Origin: Centropus unirufus
Taxonomy: Eukaryota > Chordata > Aves > Cuculiformes > Centropidae
Length of the DNA stretch: 64,000 nucleotides
Reading direction: 5' to 3'
Assembly: GCA_013397695.1 (NCBI GenBank)
Contig: VYZI01000033.1
Coordinates: 4,581,264 to 4,645,263, forward strand
Part shown: positions 38,211-51,525 of the stretch, piece after piece
Numbering within the stretch: the stretch's first letter is position 1
Layout of the letters: the number at the start of each line of letters is the position of its first letter
The notes under the pieces: model-generated
What the model saw: only the letters and a program-made list of their open reading frames with translations
The model's database searches: none
Told to the model about the DNA's origin: nothing
Position numbers and translations under genes: made by a program

Positions 38211-39551
38211 TAAAATCATCTAGGTTGGAAAAGACCTTCAAGATCATCCAGTCCAACTGTAAAATCCACCATTAAAATAAGCACCATATCTACAGGTCTT
38301 TTAAATATCTCCAGGGTTTGTGACTCAACCACTTCCCAAGGTAGCCTGTTCTGATGCTTGACAACCCATTCAGTGAAGTAATATTTCCTGTTATCTATCC
38401 TAAGCCTCCCCTTGCACAGCTTGAGGCCATTTACTCTCATTTTTTTGCTTGTTATTTAGGAGAAAAGACCAACACCTGCCTCACCACACCCTCCTTTCAG
38501 GTAGGTGTAGGCAGTGATGAGGTCTCCCCTCAGCCTCCTCTTCTCCAGGCTGAACAACCCCAGTTCCCTCAGCTGCTCCTCATAACACTTGTTCTCCAGC
38601 CCCTTCACCAGCTTTGTTGCCCTTCTCTGGACACACTCCAGGACCTCAATGTCCTTCTTGTAGTGAAGGGCCCAGAACTGAACACAGTATCTGAGGTGCA
38701 GCCTCACCAGTGCTGAGTACAGGGGCACAGCTGGTTCCCTAGTCCTGCTGGCCACACTTTCTGACACAAGTCAGGATCCTTATGGCTTTCTTGGCCACCT
38801 GGGCACACTGCTGGCTCAAATTCAGCTGGCTGTCAACCAACACCCCTAGGTCCTTTTCCTCCATGCAGCTTTCCAGCCACACTTCCCTAGCCATGTAGCA
38901 TCGTGTGGGGTCTTGCAAGACATAACACTTGGCCTTGTTAAACCCCATACTGTTGTCCTTGGCCCATGGATCCAGACTGTTCAGATCTCCCTGTAGAGCC
39001 TTCCTACTTTCAAGAAGATCAACATTCCCTCACAACTTGGTGTTGTCTACAAAATTAGAGAGGGTGCACTTGATCCCCTTGTCCGGGTCATTGATAAAGG
39101 TATTAAACAGAACTGTCCCCAAAACTGACTAGGGAACTGTTCCCTAGGGAACAGCACTTGTGACTGGCTGCCAGCTAGATTTAACTCCGTCCACCACAAT
39201 TCTCTGAGCTCAGCCACCTAGCCACATTTTTACCCAGTGAAGAGTGTGCCCACCCAAGCCATGAGCAGCCAACTTCTTCAGAAGAATGCTTTGAGAAACA
39301 CTGTCAAAGGCTTTTACTAGTCTAGGTACACAATATCCACAGCCTTTTCCTCATCCACTAAGGCCACCTTGTCATAAAAGGAGACTGGGTTAGTCAGGCA
39401 GAATGTGCCTTTCCTAAACCTGTGCTGGTTATCTCATATATGCTGCCTGATGGCACTCGAGATGATCTTCTCCATAACTTTCCCTGGCAGTGAGGCCAGG
39501 ATAACAGACCTGTAGTTCTGAGGATCCTCCTCCTGGCCCTTCTTGTAGATT
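38211..39551 (-). mobile_element. Longest CR1 LINE copy in the window, with degenerate reverse transcriptase
   Basis: Read on the minus strand from 39551 downward, fragments in order are: ASLPGKVMEKIISS; KAFDSVSQ (the reverse transcriptase motif around the first catalytic Asp); FINDPDKGIKC; FVDNTKL in place of FADDTKL; NKAKCYVL; and SLEKRRLRGDLITAY. The 3' UTR ends at GGTTGGAAAAGACC near 38220. In-frame stops, frameshifts and the altered FADD box make it inactive. About 1.34 kb remains, so it is 5'-truncated within the reverse transcriptase domain. Confidence 0.94.
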
Positions 39552-42500
39552 AATGAACCCTATGCAATAATTCACCCAATTTAATTTGTAAAAGAAAAAA
39601 AAGAACGCTAAGAAAGCAGAATGAGTAGGTGAATGAGGGAGAAATGGCTGCAAAAAAGCAATGAGAGTGGTATGTTACAGTTGTCAGTTACATGCAACTT
39701 CAGTATCCTAGCAATTAAAACAATGATTGAAATTGACTTGGGAAAGTCAAAAGTGAGAAGTTTCTTTACAAAGAAACAGTAAAATGGTTGAGAATTTGTA
39801 ATTTACAGCTACAGGGAAGATAATTTTGGCTAAAAATTGTGTCATCTTTCACTACTCAAATGTGAGCAGTAGCTCATAATAAAAAGTACTATATAATATA
39901 TGAAGATAAACAGCAATAACTCCTATGAATTATGAACTATGAAGGGAAAAAATTGATAAGGCCAGCTAGAAGTATTAGCACAGTCCACAGCTGACAAGAG
40001 CAATGTAACATGAAGATTTTTTTTAAGAAAACTATCAAGACTACAATAGTCCTAGCTTTTATACAACCCCTTCACCAGATGAAAATGATAATTTTTTTAA
40101 GAGTGATGCCTGAAAGAAATTTTTAGAAATACTTTTATCCCATATTTGGACAGATGTTTTCATGTCATACGATGGTGTCGAACTATTTTCCAGTCTCTCT
40201 GTAACCAAGCAGGACGTAATACAACAGGTACTAGAAATAAACATTTTAAAACCAGCCAATCCATCTATCTCACACCTAACAACTAAGACTGAGAAGGCCT
40301 GAGAACCAATAATGTTTATTTTAATAAATTAAGGCATTCCAGGGAAATTCCACTTGACTGGAAAAGTGCTAATGTTGTGCCAATAATAACAACGGCCTGC
40401 AGATGACTCAGAGAGCTAACGTTAGTCTCATGTTACTTCCAGGTAATAAAGCTGTTTATAAAATTAATAAAGATTTGAAGTACTGATATATAATAAATAT
40501 CAGTCAACCCAGTTTAATAAATTAAAGTCTTGTAAAATAAAGTTATTGCATTGTTTGATGAGACAGATGTTTATCTGATGAACGTAATTGTTTATCTGCA
40601 ATATATTTGTGGAGAGCAGCTGAATAAATAAACTAGGACATTCTCATTATGAAAATTAGCACAACAAAATATCAATAAAATGTGTAAAATGGACTGAAAA
40701 CCAAAAGACCCAACAAAGTAATAGTGAACGGAGTTTTGTGACAAACTTTAGTGTTTTATGATTTGGGAAGAAGTATACATTATCAGTGATTTGGAGATAA
40801 ATATATACATCAATGATAATAAGATTTGTGAGATAAAATTGTGAGGATGAAAGCTAAAAGTAGTCATGTTGAACAATTTGGATCACTTAATAAACCAAAC
40901 CAGTTCTAAGTAAACATGTCTTAATACAACCAAATGCAGAGGGATTAGAATGAAAAGCTCCATCAGCAGCCAAATCCACTCCCTGGAAAACAGTCTGAAA
41001 GGTACCAAGGACTACAGGTGACAAACAGCTGACTCTGCAGCACACGTAATCAGATCCTCGTATGCAGAGATACAAAGGCAAACCTGCTGTATACAGCTAT
41101 ATGCAACATGCAGTGAAACGCCACACGAAGTTTCACATTTTAGGAAGAATGTTGTCAAAACAGAATACAGAAAAGCAGACAAAATTATTTGAAGAGGAAA
41201 ATACCTTACAATGACACGTTTGAAGGGAAGACTTGAAAGTTCACATGTTAACTTTATTAACTAGCTTGACTTAATATATCACAGAAAATACTGGATGCTA
41301 CAGGGTTCTTTAGCATAAACACGAAGTTCAGGTAGGAAACATGCCATATTAAACAATGAGCTATTTATAAGTCAAATTACCATGGGAATTCTCAATGGCA
41401 TCTTTAGTTCTTGACGTTTTCAAGTCTGGATACCTTTTTGAGTGCTGTAGCTCAGCATGTACTTACATGCTCACTTCTGTAGTTGAACATAAAATATTCC
41501 ATATGGCAGTAACTGGGATACAGTATATATGTTTTACTCCCTTTCCTGAAGAAATGAGCTTCACTAATTTTGGCATACTCTGTGTTGAGATCTGCCAGAG
41601 TCACTAAATATTGTGAGATCCTCAGGCTTACCATTAGAATGGGTATTCCTTGCAAATGATTAAAAAAGTGCTTTGTTTAAAGAAGAGATGGGAGAGAGGA
41701 AGCAAAAATCCTAAGCCTGATCCCACTGACATTAATATGTAATTTGTCATTGATTCGCAAAGGCAAGATCTGGAGTGAAGTGTTCATAACTCTGTGGAAA
41801 TAGTTCTAGTTTTCTAATTTTGGGGTTCTTAATTCCACTCACAATTTCTTCAGGAGCAACTGCTTGGCTCTGTGAATGGTGTAATGACAGTCAGATCTTC
41901 CGCTTTTCCAGAAATAGCCATGTCATAAGCCGTTGCTTCCTTGTTTTATGTATTTACAGACATCAACAAGCCTATATAAAGCCTCTCTGTGATTTGTTCA
42001 TATACAGTTGCTTTCCTTTGGACATATTTTTAGATGAATTGCACTTAAACAATACTTCCTCAACCTACTGAACTTTGCTCTAGGACAGATGATCAAGAGA
42101 AATGCAAATATTGTCCTCTTTCAAGGATGACAGCCAATATTTTCCACAGTACTTGCCAAAAGGGTAGGGTACTACGAAGTACAAAGAGTTTAGCGTGGCT
42201 CCAAAGTGGTGGGGCAGGTATGCTTACAAACTCTGCATCTGCCCTTTGAGTTGTCACCAAAGCAAGATTAGGGGCAAATTTATCAATGAGGAAGAAGCAG
42301 AAGCTAAGTCACAATCTTTCCATTTTCTAATAAACAGTGACACTTTGAAAAACACAGCTTTAAGCCTCTTGGCAAACAATTTTATCAAAGGGAGAATTGT
42401 AAGGAATGACTCATCGAGGGAAACCTGTGTCTGGGTGCTCCTTTCTTTCTTTCTTTGGAACAAGGTACAAAAAAAGTTGTAAACCTTTTTGGAGATGACA

Positions 42501-44779
42501 TTTTCCTAAGGCTAGGTTGTTGTGTGCCTTCAAGCATATTACCTTAAAATCTCAGGAATGTCAAACCTACTCTTTTCTGAATATTTCCAGTGTAGAGGAT
42601 ATAAACAGGCCCAACTTCTGGTTATGGGTTCTAGTACAGGAAGCCTTTCTATCAGATTCTGCCACTCCCTACAGAAAAAGAGGTGTGACTAAGTACAGCC
42701 GTGCCTTCAAGATATTTCATGGTCTAAAAAGCTTGACAGCTAAAGCAGCAGAGTGGACAAAAGTCACAAAAGACTGTGTAGATATCAAGATTTTTTTACA
42801 CGGTTAAAGTACAAGCTAAATCAGTGCCAGTTACAGTACTGGGCACTGTTGTATGAATAGATTTCCCCTCACAGGGTGTAAAGTTCATCAAGAAAAACTC
42901 ATAGCAGCTTTGAAAAACGATTTTCAGCTACCTTGTGTGCCACAAAATCTCTTGTTTTGATCCTGTTCTGATCCCATGCAGCTAAGGCGTGTCTTATGGT
43001 GCAAAGCATTTGAGCAGGGAGAGAACCCGTTAGCGTGTTCCCATTGGACGTGCTAGACTCTTTAAGTGCAAATTCTGTTTTTAAAGTACCAATTAGCCAC
43101 ATAATTAAGAATCATAATGTTGTTGTAGGATTACAGAATCTAGCTGACAAAGATTAACAGGTAAGCTGTTCCTACCCAGTAACCTAAAATTATTCATTGG
43201 CCTCTAGATTCAGTTTTTATGTTCTCTGCTGACTCATGCTACCTTTTAGCCCTGGATCCTAATGAATCTGACTTAACCCACCCCTCTGCATTGTTGGTCG
43301 TTACTAAGTTTTCCCTGTCACTGTTGCCACTGTCACGCTTTAGGTAAAGTGAAGAATGCAGCCTTTGTGGCAGCACTGAGCAAATAGCCCTGTTAAAGAA
43401 AATGTCCCAAATCTCATTAAAAAGAGATAAAGCCATATGGATTCTAAAGCATACGGTTTTAAAAAACACCACAAAACTATTTTGAAAACAATTTTCTAAG
43501 AAAAACAGGAAGGAAAACAAGTTTGCTGCCAACAAATGTTGTAGCCTTTGTCATCTATTACCACATGAACAAAGCACTCAGTGACTGACTGCAATACCAT
43601 TGCCAATTATTATGACAACATACAGTTTAATTGTATTACATTTACAATATAATGCATGTGAGTATTTGATAGACCCTGGCAGGACTTCAGTCATGGCCTC
43701 TTTTATGCTTTAAAAATCAATTTTTCAGACTGTGTTTGCCATATAACTTGTTCCCTAATTACATACTTTATAGAGGACAAGAAAGGATATTGAAAGTGTT
43801 TTCAGGCAAACCTCTTAACATTTAGCGAAAGAAACCATTTTAATTCACACACGTTGCAGCCCTACCAGCCAATGTAATATTTTTATTCTATAAACTTACC
43901 CACCTCATTCCCATTGTCATTAGTGACAAAGTTTTCAGAAGTTTAGCTGAGCCAAAACCAAGACCAAAATGTTCAATAGGCCTGGTTTTAAAGGGGTTCT
44001 TAGCTCTCCATTTACTCTACAACTATAAATAACTCTAAAGGTAAACAAGGTTTTTTAAACATCTGCTTAATTTTTGAATGACATCAGATAACAAGCTCAC
44101 CAAATGACTCAAATTGTATTTGCCAAATTGCATGCAAAACACAAGCAGAAGGTTGCCTTGGAAAATATGAACCAAAGACGTATGCTCAGACTCAACTCCC
44201 TAGTTACTAGGAGTCCCCGTTGTCAGCCCATAGCAAATAACTCTGTCAAATTTCTGGGGGGGCTACCTACTTTGCAGATAAATCAGGCCACAGGTGCAGA
44301 GGTACTTAAAATAACAATGAGCATGCTGTTATAACATTTAGCCTCTTCAATATCTTAAGTGCGCCATGCCTAAGCAACAGCACACACAAATACGACTATA
44401 ATGATCCTCAAGCAAGCTGAGTTCAGAAGTAACATGGTTCACACAATTCTTCCTCTGAGTTAATGAACCTCACTAGAGTCAATAAATCATTATAAATATT
44501 ATAATGCATCACTTTGGGTGCTTCTATGCTGGGCTCCACTGAGCATCCAGCTTTAGAGACTTCGTAGCTCAGGATCAGCTAAGAATACATCAAATAATTT
44601 ACATTTAAAAGTTTAACTTTAAAAGCAGTAGTATTATCTACTTTTTTTTTTTTTCTCCAGACCATCTTGGTCCCTCACTATCATGTATTAAGTGCATTTC
44701 TGTGACAAAATATTACTCAACGTAATAACTGACTTAGCAAAAATAAACCATAAAGTGATGTCAACGTAATGGGTAAAAA
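39552..44779. other. Intergenic sequence, no gene seen
   Basis: AT-rich sequence with short frames only and no recognised domain. Includes a short (TTTC)n run near 42443-42455 and a 13-T tract at 44642-44654. Confidence 0.45.
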
Positions 44780-45078
44780 ACTGGGTGGATAGATGGTTTC
44801 AGAAGGTAGTGGCTAATGGGCTGTCCTCAGCCTGGAGGATTGTAACAAGTGGAGTATTGCACAGGTTTACGCTGGCCCCTGTTCTGTTTTATGTCTACCA
44901 CTGACCTGGAGGAGGCAATGAAGTGTGCTCTCACCATTTCCAGGTGACACCAAACTGGGCAGATCAGTCAAATATGCTCAAAAGCAGGGCCGCCAGCGAA
45001 AGGGACCTAGATAGGCTACAGATTTGGGCTGATATAAAATTATTAAAACAACAACAACTAAAAGTCTTACACTTGTAC
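44780..45078 (+). mobile_element. Internal CR1 reverse transcriptase fragment
   Basis: The + strand reads WRIVTSGVLHRFTLAPVLF, a diverged VTSGVPQGSVLGPVLF motif. It is followed after a frameshift by a NDLDEGIKC-like block (CTGGAGGAGGCAATGAAGTG) and DLDRLQIWADI. It lacks the 3' UTR, unusual for CR1, so it was probably cut by a later deletion. Confidence 0.8.
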
Positions 45079-48000
45079 GTTACTACAAAGAAAGACTATA
45101 CTCCACACCAAAGGAGAACAGGTAACCCTGTAAAAACAGAAACAGAATTAAGTTGATCAAATAAAGTGCACAGTCATACACATAAGAGTAAGAATTCCTG
45201 TGACAAGCTGGAAACAACAAACGAGGAGAAAGAAGAGAGGGTATTAGTTCATCAGAGAATGACTATGAGCAATCACAGTGATGTGGCACAGATAACAGTA
45301 AGATATTCTCAGTGAGATGCTGTCAGAGCAGTATTAATGTCAGGATACAAAGTGCTAATTGGAGTGAAACATATTATATGTATGGTCTGGTCACTCATAT
45401 TCAAGACAAATTAAATCAAAATAGAACAATTACAGAAAAGTCATTACTTGAGATCCCAGACAACACTAATAAAAATAAGATAAATACTAAAGATGTAGAT
45501 GAAATGTCTATTCGGAAAGAAAAGATAAAGCCTGATCAGACTATTAACAAGCTGGCAAAATTCACAACTTTGAATATTTCCTTTACAATATCTTTCATGT
45601 GTAAATAATGACCACCATTATGTATTTTGTTTCTCAAGACATCAGTTTTAGCATAATTGTTCTCTGGATGTCTTTTCTTTCCATCTTCTGTTCCAGGACT
45701 ATGGATAGCAACAACTCTGAATTTTAATTCAACATAGATCCTCACAAATATACATAAATTTCTGTTATCTTCCAAGAGTTACAGGAAATTTTAGCAGAAA
45801 TATAAATTACCAAGGAGAAATCAAAATTACAGAGTTTGATTTCATCATGGAAAAAAAAAAGCCTGTGCTATTATGAAGCCATGTTGCTGGAATTGGGAAT
45901 CTGGTTATTATTCTTTAAGCAAGGTCATGGAAAAAAACACAATTTCCCCCACTAACATCGCAGGATTTATATTCCAGGCTGGCAGTGAATGCACAATATT
46001 CTTAAAGCCAGACCTAATGTTAACCATTACATGGCATTTGGTCTGTTCACTTAATCCTCATGGATCACCTGGCAAGGTAGTTTAGAGACTTGACTAAAGC
46101 TACAAATGTAAATCAACTAGGAAAAGAACAGAGCAGTATCCATCAACCCACTAAACCATGCTCCTCTTCTAGGAAGGGATCCTGCTAAGTTCTGGGCTTT
46201 ATGGGAAATAGGCTCTATTTAAACATTTAAAACTTTAAAGCACTTACTGGAACAGAAAAAATTAAATGGAAATAGAAAAGATGAGAAATCCAAGTTAATC
46301 CAAGAAACGCAATAGCAATTGATCATGATGCAGTCTGGAAGGAAAAAGTAATCGATACAGAGGGGAAGAAATAAAATAAAAAAAGATATTACTTCAGTGA
46401 CTGAAGCAAATTTCCTCAAATTGCCTCTAGGGTTGATTCATTTGTTTTCACTCCTACGGCACGAGGAAAACCGAAAAGCTAAAAATCAAGAAATGTCATC
46501 TAATGACAGTGTACATCTTTCTTACATCTTTGTAAAAGCAGCAAGATATGAGTCTGAAATAGCTATTAGAATTGCTATGCAGTGCTTTAGAAGTGGCTCA
46601 CTCATCAAACAGACTGCTGACTCACTGCAAGGGAGTGTTTTGGTGCACCTGCGCTCCTGGCATATGACGTCAGCATGAAAATTCTCCTGGCTTTCAATGT
46701 CTTCTCTAGATATGGTATTGATATTTTGATGGCATATTGATGTTTTGTCGGTGACAATTTCAATTTATTCCTGGTATTAGGAATGTAACATTGTTAATGA
46801 AAACAACGCTAATATTCACAGGGTTTATAATGTTCCCAATCTATACAGAAAAAAAAAGTACCACACAGGAAAGTATCCTAAATACTAAGCAAATAATATT
46901 TTCATTTAGGAAATAAATTTTCATGGTTCTTCGAAGTACCATGTCTGTAAGCAGTAACAAGAGCCAGGTCAGTATGATTCTATGGACACCTAGAGGACAG
47001 CAACGCTATTTTGCTGAAAATATGAAAAATGATTTTATGAAAATCTGAATCTTTCATTAGAGAAATTTATCATTTTTTTAAGAGAAAAGTTGGGATTTCT
47101 CACTCTGCAGTTAAAAAAGGAAGAAGAAATACTTGAATGCACACCTTCCTCTGTGCCCTATACTTGCCTTATGGAATTAACATAACTAGCATAATTTAAA
47201 AAAAAAACCAAAACAACTCATATAGGTTACATGAGAAACTTATGTGGCCCTCTGCTAGTACAAGGACAGGAGAAAAATCATGATCCACTTTCCCTTGTTC
47301 CTAAGATGGGTCAATATGACATAGGTGGGGACTTGACCCCTGCCTTTCATAGGCAAGTAAGTTACTCCTGGGATTAAGAACACAGACATTAACGTACATC
47401 CGATCCTTAAAGTCTAAGGCCAAACCAAATTATCTTTTCTATTCTATATAGTATTTAAGCACAGAATATGAGAGATTATTTTCATCCTCCCCTTATGTTT
47501 CATTGAGTTTTAATTAAAATTTATTTTTTATTTAAAGATTCCCTTAGTTCAGTTTTCTTGATTTTCATTTTTTTAAAAGAGTTCCTTACATTTCCCCTCA
47601 GAATTTAAACTCTTCTCTCTTTCTGAGGTTTAGATGACATTACAAAACGAGCACTGCTTCTTTAAAGCTGACACAGTAAGAACGAGCGGGCTGTCTTAGA
47701 TTGCAGGCCATTTCATTTCTCATAAGCATGCTATCACTAGCTGCCTTTAGGAGAAGGAATTATATTGATTGGCTCAAATCAAACTCGTGACCTAGTGGCA
47801 GTATTAGATGTTTGTTACAAAGCATCATCTCCTCATTAATCTTTCATGAGACAGCATGATCCGAGAAGCCAGCAGCAGTCACACCACGCTTACTCTCTCA
47901 AGTGATGCCACCACAGAGGGCTCCCTTATTGGATCACAGCAATTACTGGCCTTAAAACGCAGATTCTGAAAGGCTTATCAAATTTCCTCCTAGAATACGG

Positions 48001-49905
48001 CAAGCTTACAAATAATCATGTGCTGTTTCTTGGGTGAGGACATCACGGAATTACACCAAAATGCAGTAAGATCAAGTCATTTGCAATTAAACATATGACT
48101 CTTGATCCTGAGATGATGCATCTTCATTTACAGCATATGAAGTATTTTACAGAAAGCCGAAATATAATGCATAAAATTAAGGTATCTTGAAAAGTTCCAG
48201 TCAAAGAATAGAAAACCTCCAGGCAGATTTCTTTCTGGGAGAAATGAAGCAGAATCTCTGGTGTCAGGATTGCTGGCATCTTAGTGCTGTGACTTAAAGG
48301 AACCGAGTAACAATAGCAAGTAAACAGCAGACGGTAGGAGAAAGAAGTATCTGTTCCTGAGTACCTATGTGCTGCTGGAACACGGCCCAAGAGGGGGACA
48401 TAGGTTCTCATTTTCTGCTCAATAGCACATTACAAGAAGGCTTGGGGGAAAAAGTTTGGAATCGTGCTTCTATAACAATGGGTGATTATTTGCTAGCAAA
48501 CATAAAAAAAGGGTTAAAACTTTAGTGGCACTGGGTGAAGAGGAGTTTTAATATACTGCAACTGACCTATACTTCCAGGGACCTTCAGGCTTACAAATAT
48601 AAGGATTGTATTACTAAGCTATTTTCTGCAACCATATAAAGGTAGCATTAAAACCCGAACTAAAGACATTCTATTACCTCTGCAAGCATTAAAATAAAAG
48701 GGCCTAGCAAATAGTCACAATGCATCTCTAGGCTTCCCCCAGGCTCTTGTTTGCTTGTCTGGAAAACAGAGATAAAAAGGAACAGCTCATCTGCTCTTCC
48801 ACAAGATGCTAAGAATTCTTTTCATTCTAAGAAAACATTTTGCATTTGAAAAATCATATTTTCTGGCAATAAAAAATAAAAAAATTCTAGCAGAAGCCTC
48901 ATTTCACCAATTATAACTTCCCTTGCCCTTTCCCCCCCATCTCCCAAAACCACAAGCCTCTATTTTTCTGTTCTAAGTAAGGGCTTCTGCCTTTGCTTGA
49001 CCACCTAGAAATGCTCCAAGGGGCTAAGATATACAAAGATCAAGAATTGTCATATATAATCAGAGTTGGAATTTTCAAAACCATACTGAAGACATTCCTT
49101 GAAATTTTTGAATAAATAGCGTGGCTTCATTAAAAATTAAGGTATTGTAGTCAGAAATGATAACGTCTTACATGTTAGACTTTGCTCAGCCAGTATCACT
49201 GATACCCTGCTGTCAAATTAATGAATATGGCTGAATAAATTCCCTGTTTTTTTTCAAAGGCCTGGCAGCAAGCTCATTGCAACAAGGAAAACTTTTGGAA
49301 AGCCTGTGTAATGATAATTTTCCTGATGTATACTCAGGGAAGAAAACAGGGTCACAAAAACGACTGGATATGGGCTTAGAGACTAAAGTCTAAATCCTTG
49401 CTTATGTAAGGATGACAGATCATTGCATGAAGGAAACTGTGTCTTATTTCTTATTTGAGAGAGAGAATTTATTCTCACAACTGTAACACAAAACTAAAAA
49501 AAATCTAATAAAATTATTGCATTTGATCCTATGCAAAACCTTCATTTACCAACTTTGATCATGACTTTTTCGCGTACTTCTAGAGAACAACCCAGGTTTC
49601 AAATCCAGACTCTCAAAGGCTCAAACCAGAAATGAAACAGGAAGAAAAAATTGACTTCTCTGAAAGGCCTATCACTAACTCACAGTTCTTATCGGATTAG
49701 CAAAGAAATTTGGTTCCTGGCATTATACAGCCTAGTCACTGGCTCTTTAAATCTTACATACGTGATGCAACACTTAAGTGTTGTAGAGGATTAAATCCTT
49801 AAACCCTAACATAGCAGAGCATTTAAGCAAGTAAAGCCAATGAAGTAAGCAACTAAATACGAGATGTGACTTCAACGAAGAAAGTCGTACTATGAGAAGT
49901 TTAGC

Positions 49906-49959
49906 AAAGTTTTCTGCAGCTAACTTGCCAATATACAAAGGTTTCTACAGCTAACTTGC
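49906..49959. repeat. Imperfect direct repeat, 2 x 23 bp, 31 bp period
   Basis: Copies at 49906-49928 and 49937-49959 share a ...CAGCTAACTTGC ending and differ at two positions. Only two copies are present. Confidence 0.7.
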
Positions 49960-51503
49960 AGCTTTATAGGATTATAGGAGAAGGAATAACCCAGATAAGG
50001 CATAAACATAGCAAATAAACAAAAAGGTTAAATTAGGTCGAGTAGATTATAAGAATCTATTTAGTACGTTCAACTATGAAAGCCCTAGAACTTTTCCGGG
50101 CAGAGCAGCAGTTAACTTGAAACGCTATCAACAGAGCAAGGCCTGGTGTAAAGTAATACCCACATTTAATATTGTATGTTGATTTACTGTGCTGAATCCA
50201 GAGTAGCTGGGGATAATGGGACCTGATTAAGTCATAGATGGATGATTTTTCAGTAGACAACTTAGAGTTGAACAGAGACAATAACTCACCAGTATTAAGG
50301 CATGATAAAACAGATGTTTGCAATGTAGACATCGACATTTACGTGGAATCTGGACTGTTTAGTGTAGGACGCATTCCATAACAATGTCTGGTAGTGAGAG
50401 GAAATGCTGTGAACGTGTTAACAAAATCCAATATATATTTCATTCCAAAATCAGACTTCTTGCTCCATGAAACAAAACTGACTTCAAGTTTAATGCCAAA
50501 ACACAACCAAAATAATTTACAACCCTGCCTCTGAATAATTACATTTTTGTGGGTGTTGCTCCAAAACCATGCAATTTAATTAACTCTGTACTATTTCAAT
50601 ATAAAAAAAATGTACTCTGTATGTTTGTATACATTAGTTAGTGCACATTTGCTAGACATCCACGTCAGTAGTAATAGTCACATCTTTTTAAAAGACTGGC
50701 AAGCGTGGATGAGCCTTGTTGCTATACAGAGCACATAACAAAACATGAAACTAGATGTATTTTGTGGGAGTTTGGGATTTTACCAAAAGCTTCTGGCACA
50801 GCGCAACTCCCTCCTTGCGCTGTCATTCCACATCACAGATTTGAGAAAAACAAAACATGTTCTCATTTACTTTTAAGTCTGTGGTATACTCTACCCAGCA
50901 TGGAAATTCTCTGTAAGCAAAATTCACTTAGGTAAAACATTGTTTTACTAATCAAGTGTTTGGTAATACATGAAGCAATTCAAACAGCTCCTATATAATC
51001 AACAGTGTACTTTCCAAGGACTGTGGAATGTATATGCTTCAGAGATTGAGAATTACCTACCACGATGAGTCACACTGTGTCCCAATACTTGGTGTCTTTC
51101 CAAACAGTCTTACTAGAAAACCAGATTGAAAACTGAAGATTTATTGTAAATGACTGTAGGTTTTGTAATATGCTCTCCGATTCTAATAATCAATCAGTTG
51201 CGAAAAGGTTCCATTTGCATGTGACAGTATGGGGCAACATCCACTACAAGGAAGTCTGAATGCATTGTCTGTGCCAGGCAGGTTTTAACAACTTTTCCCG
51301 GTTTCTTTTTCTGCATGATAGAACTGTTGATTAGAAAGTCATACAGAAAATATGAAACTGGAGAAATTAATCTAATTTACAACCAGTAAAATATTAAAAA
51401 TTTAAAATGCATTGGAATAAGTTATAGTTAGATGCAAATATTATTTTTGTACATATTAACACATACGCGTAAGATAAAATACTTGTTGCCAAACTGATTG
51501 GTG

Positions 51504-51525
51504 CTCACCTAGAACACTAGGTGAG
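51504..51525. repeat. Perfect inverted repeat, 9-bp stem with 4-nt loop
   Basis: CTCACCTAG, AACA, CTAGGTGAG. It could form a small hairpin in RNA or DNA but is too short to be called a microRNA precursor. Confidence 0.7.

Noticed and set aside
46965..46990. ATGATTCTATGG, similar to the CR1 terminal repeat
   Set aside because: Isolated octamer-level match with no CR1 body beside it.
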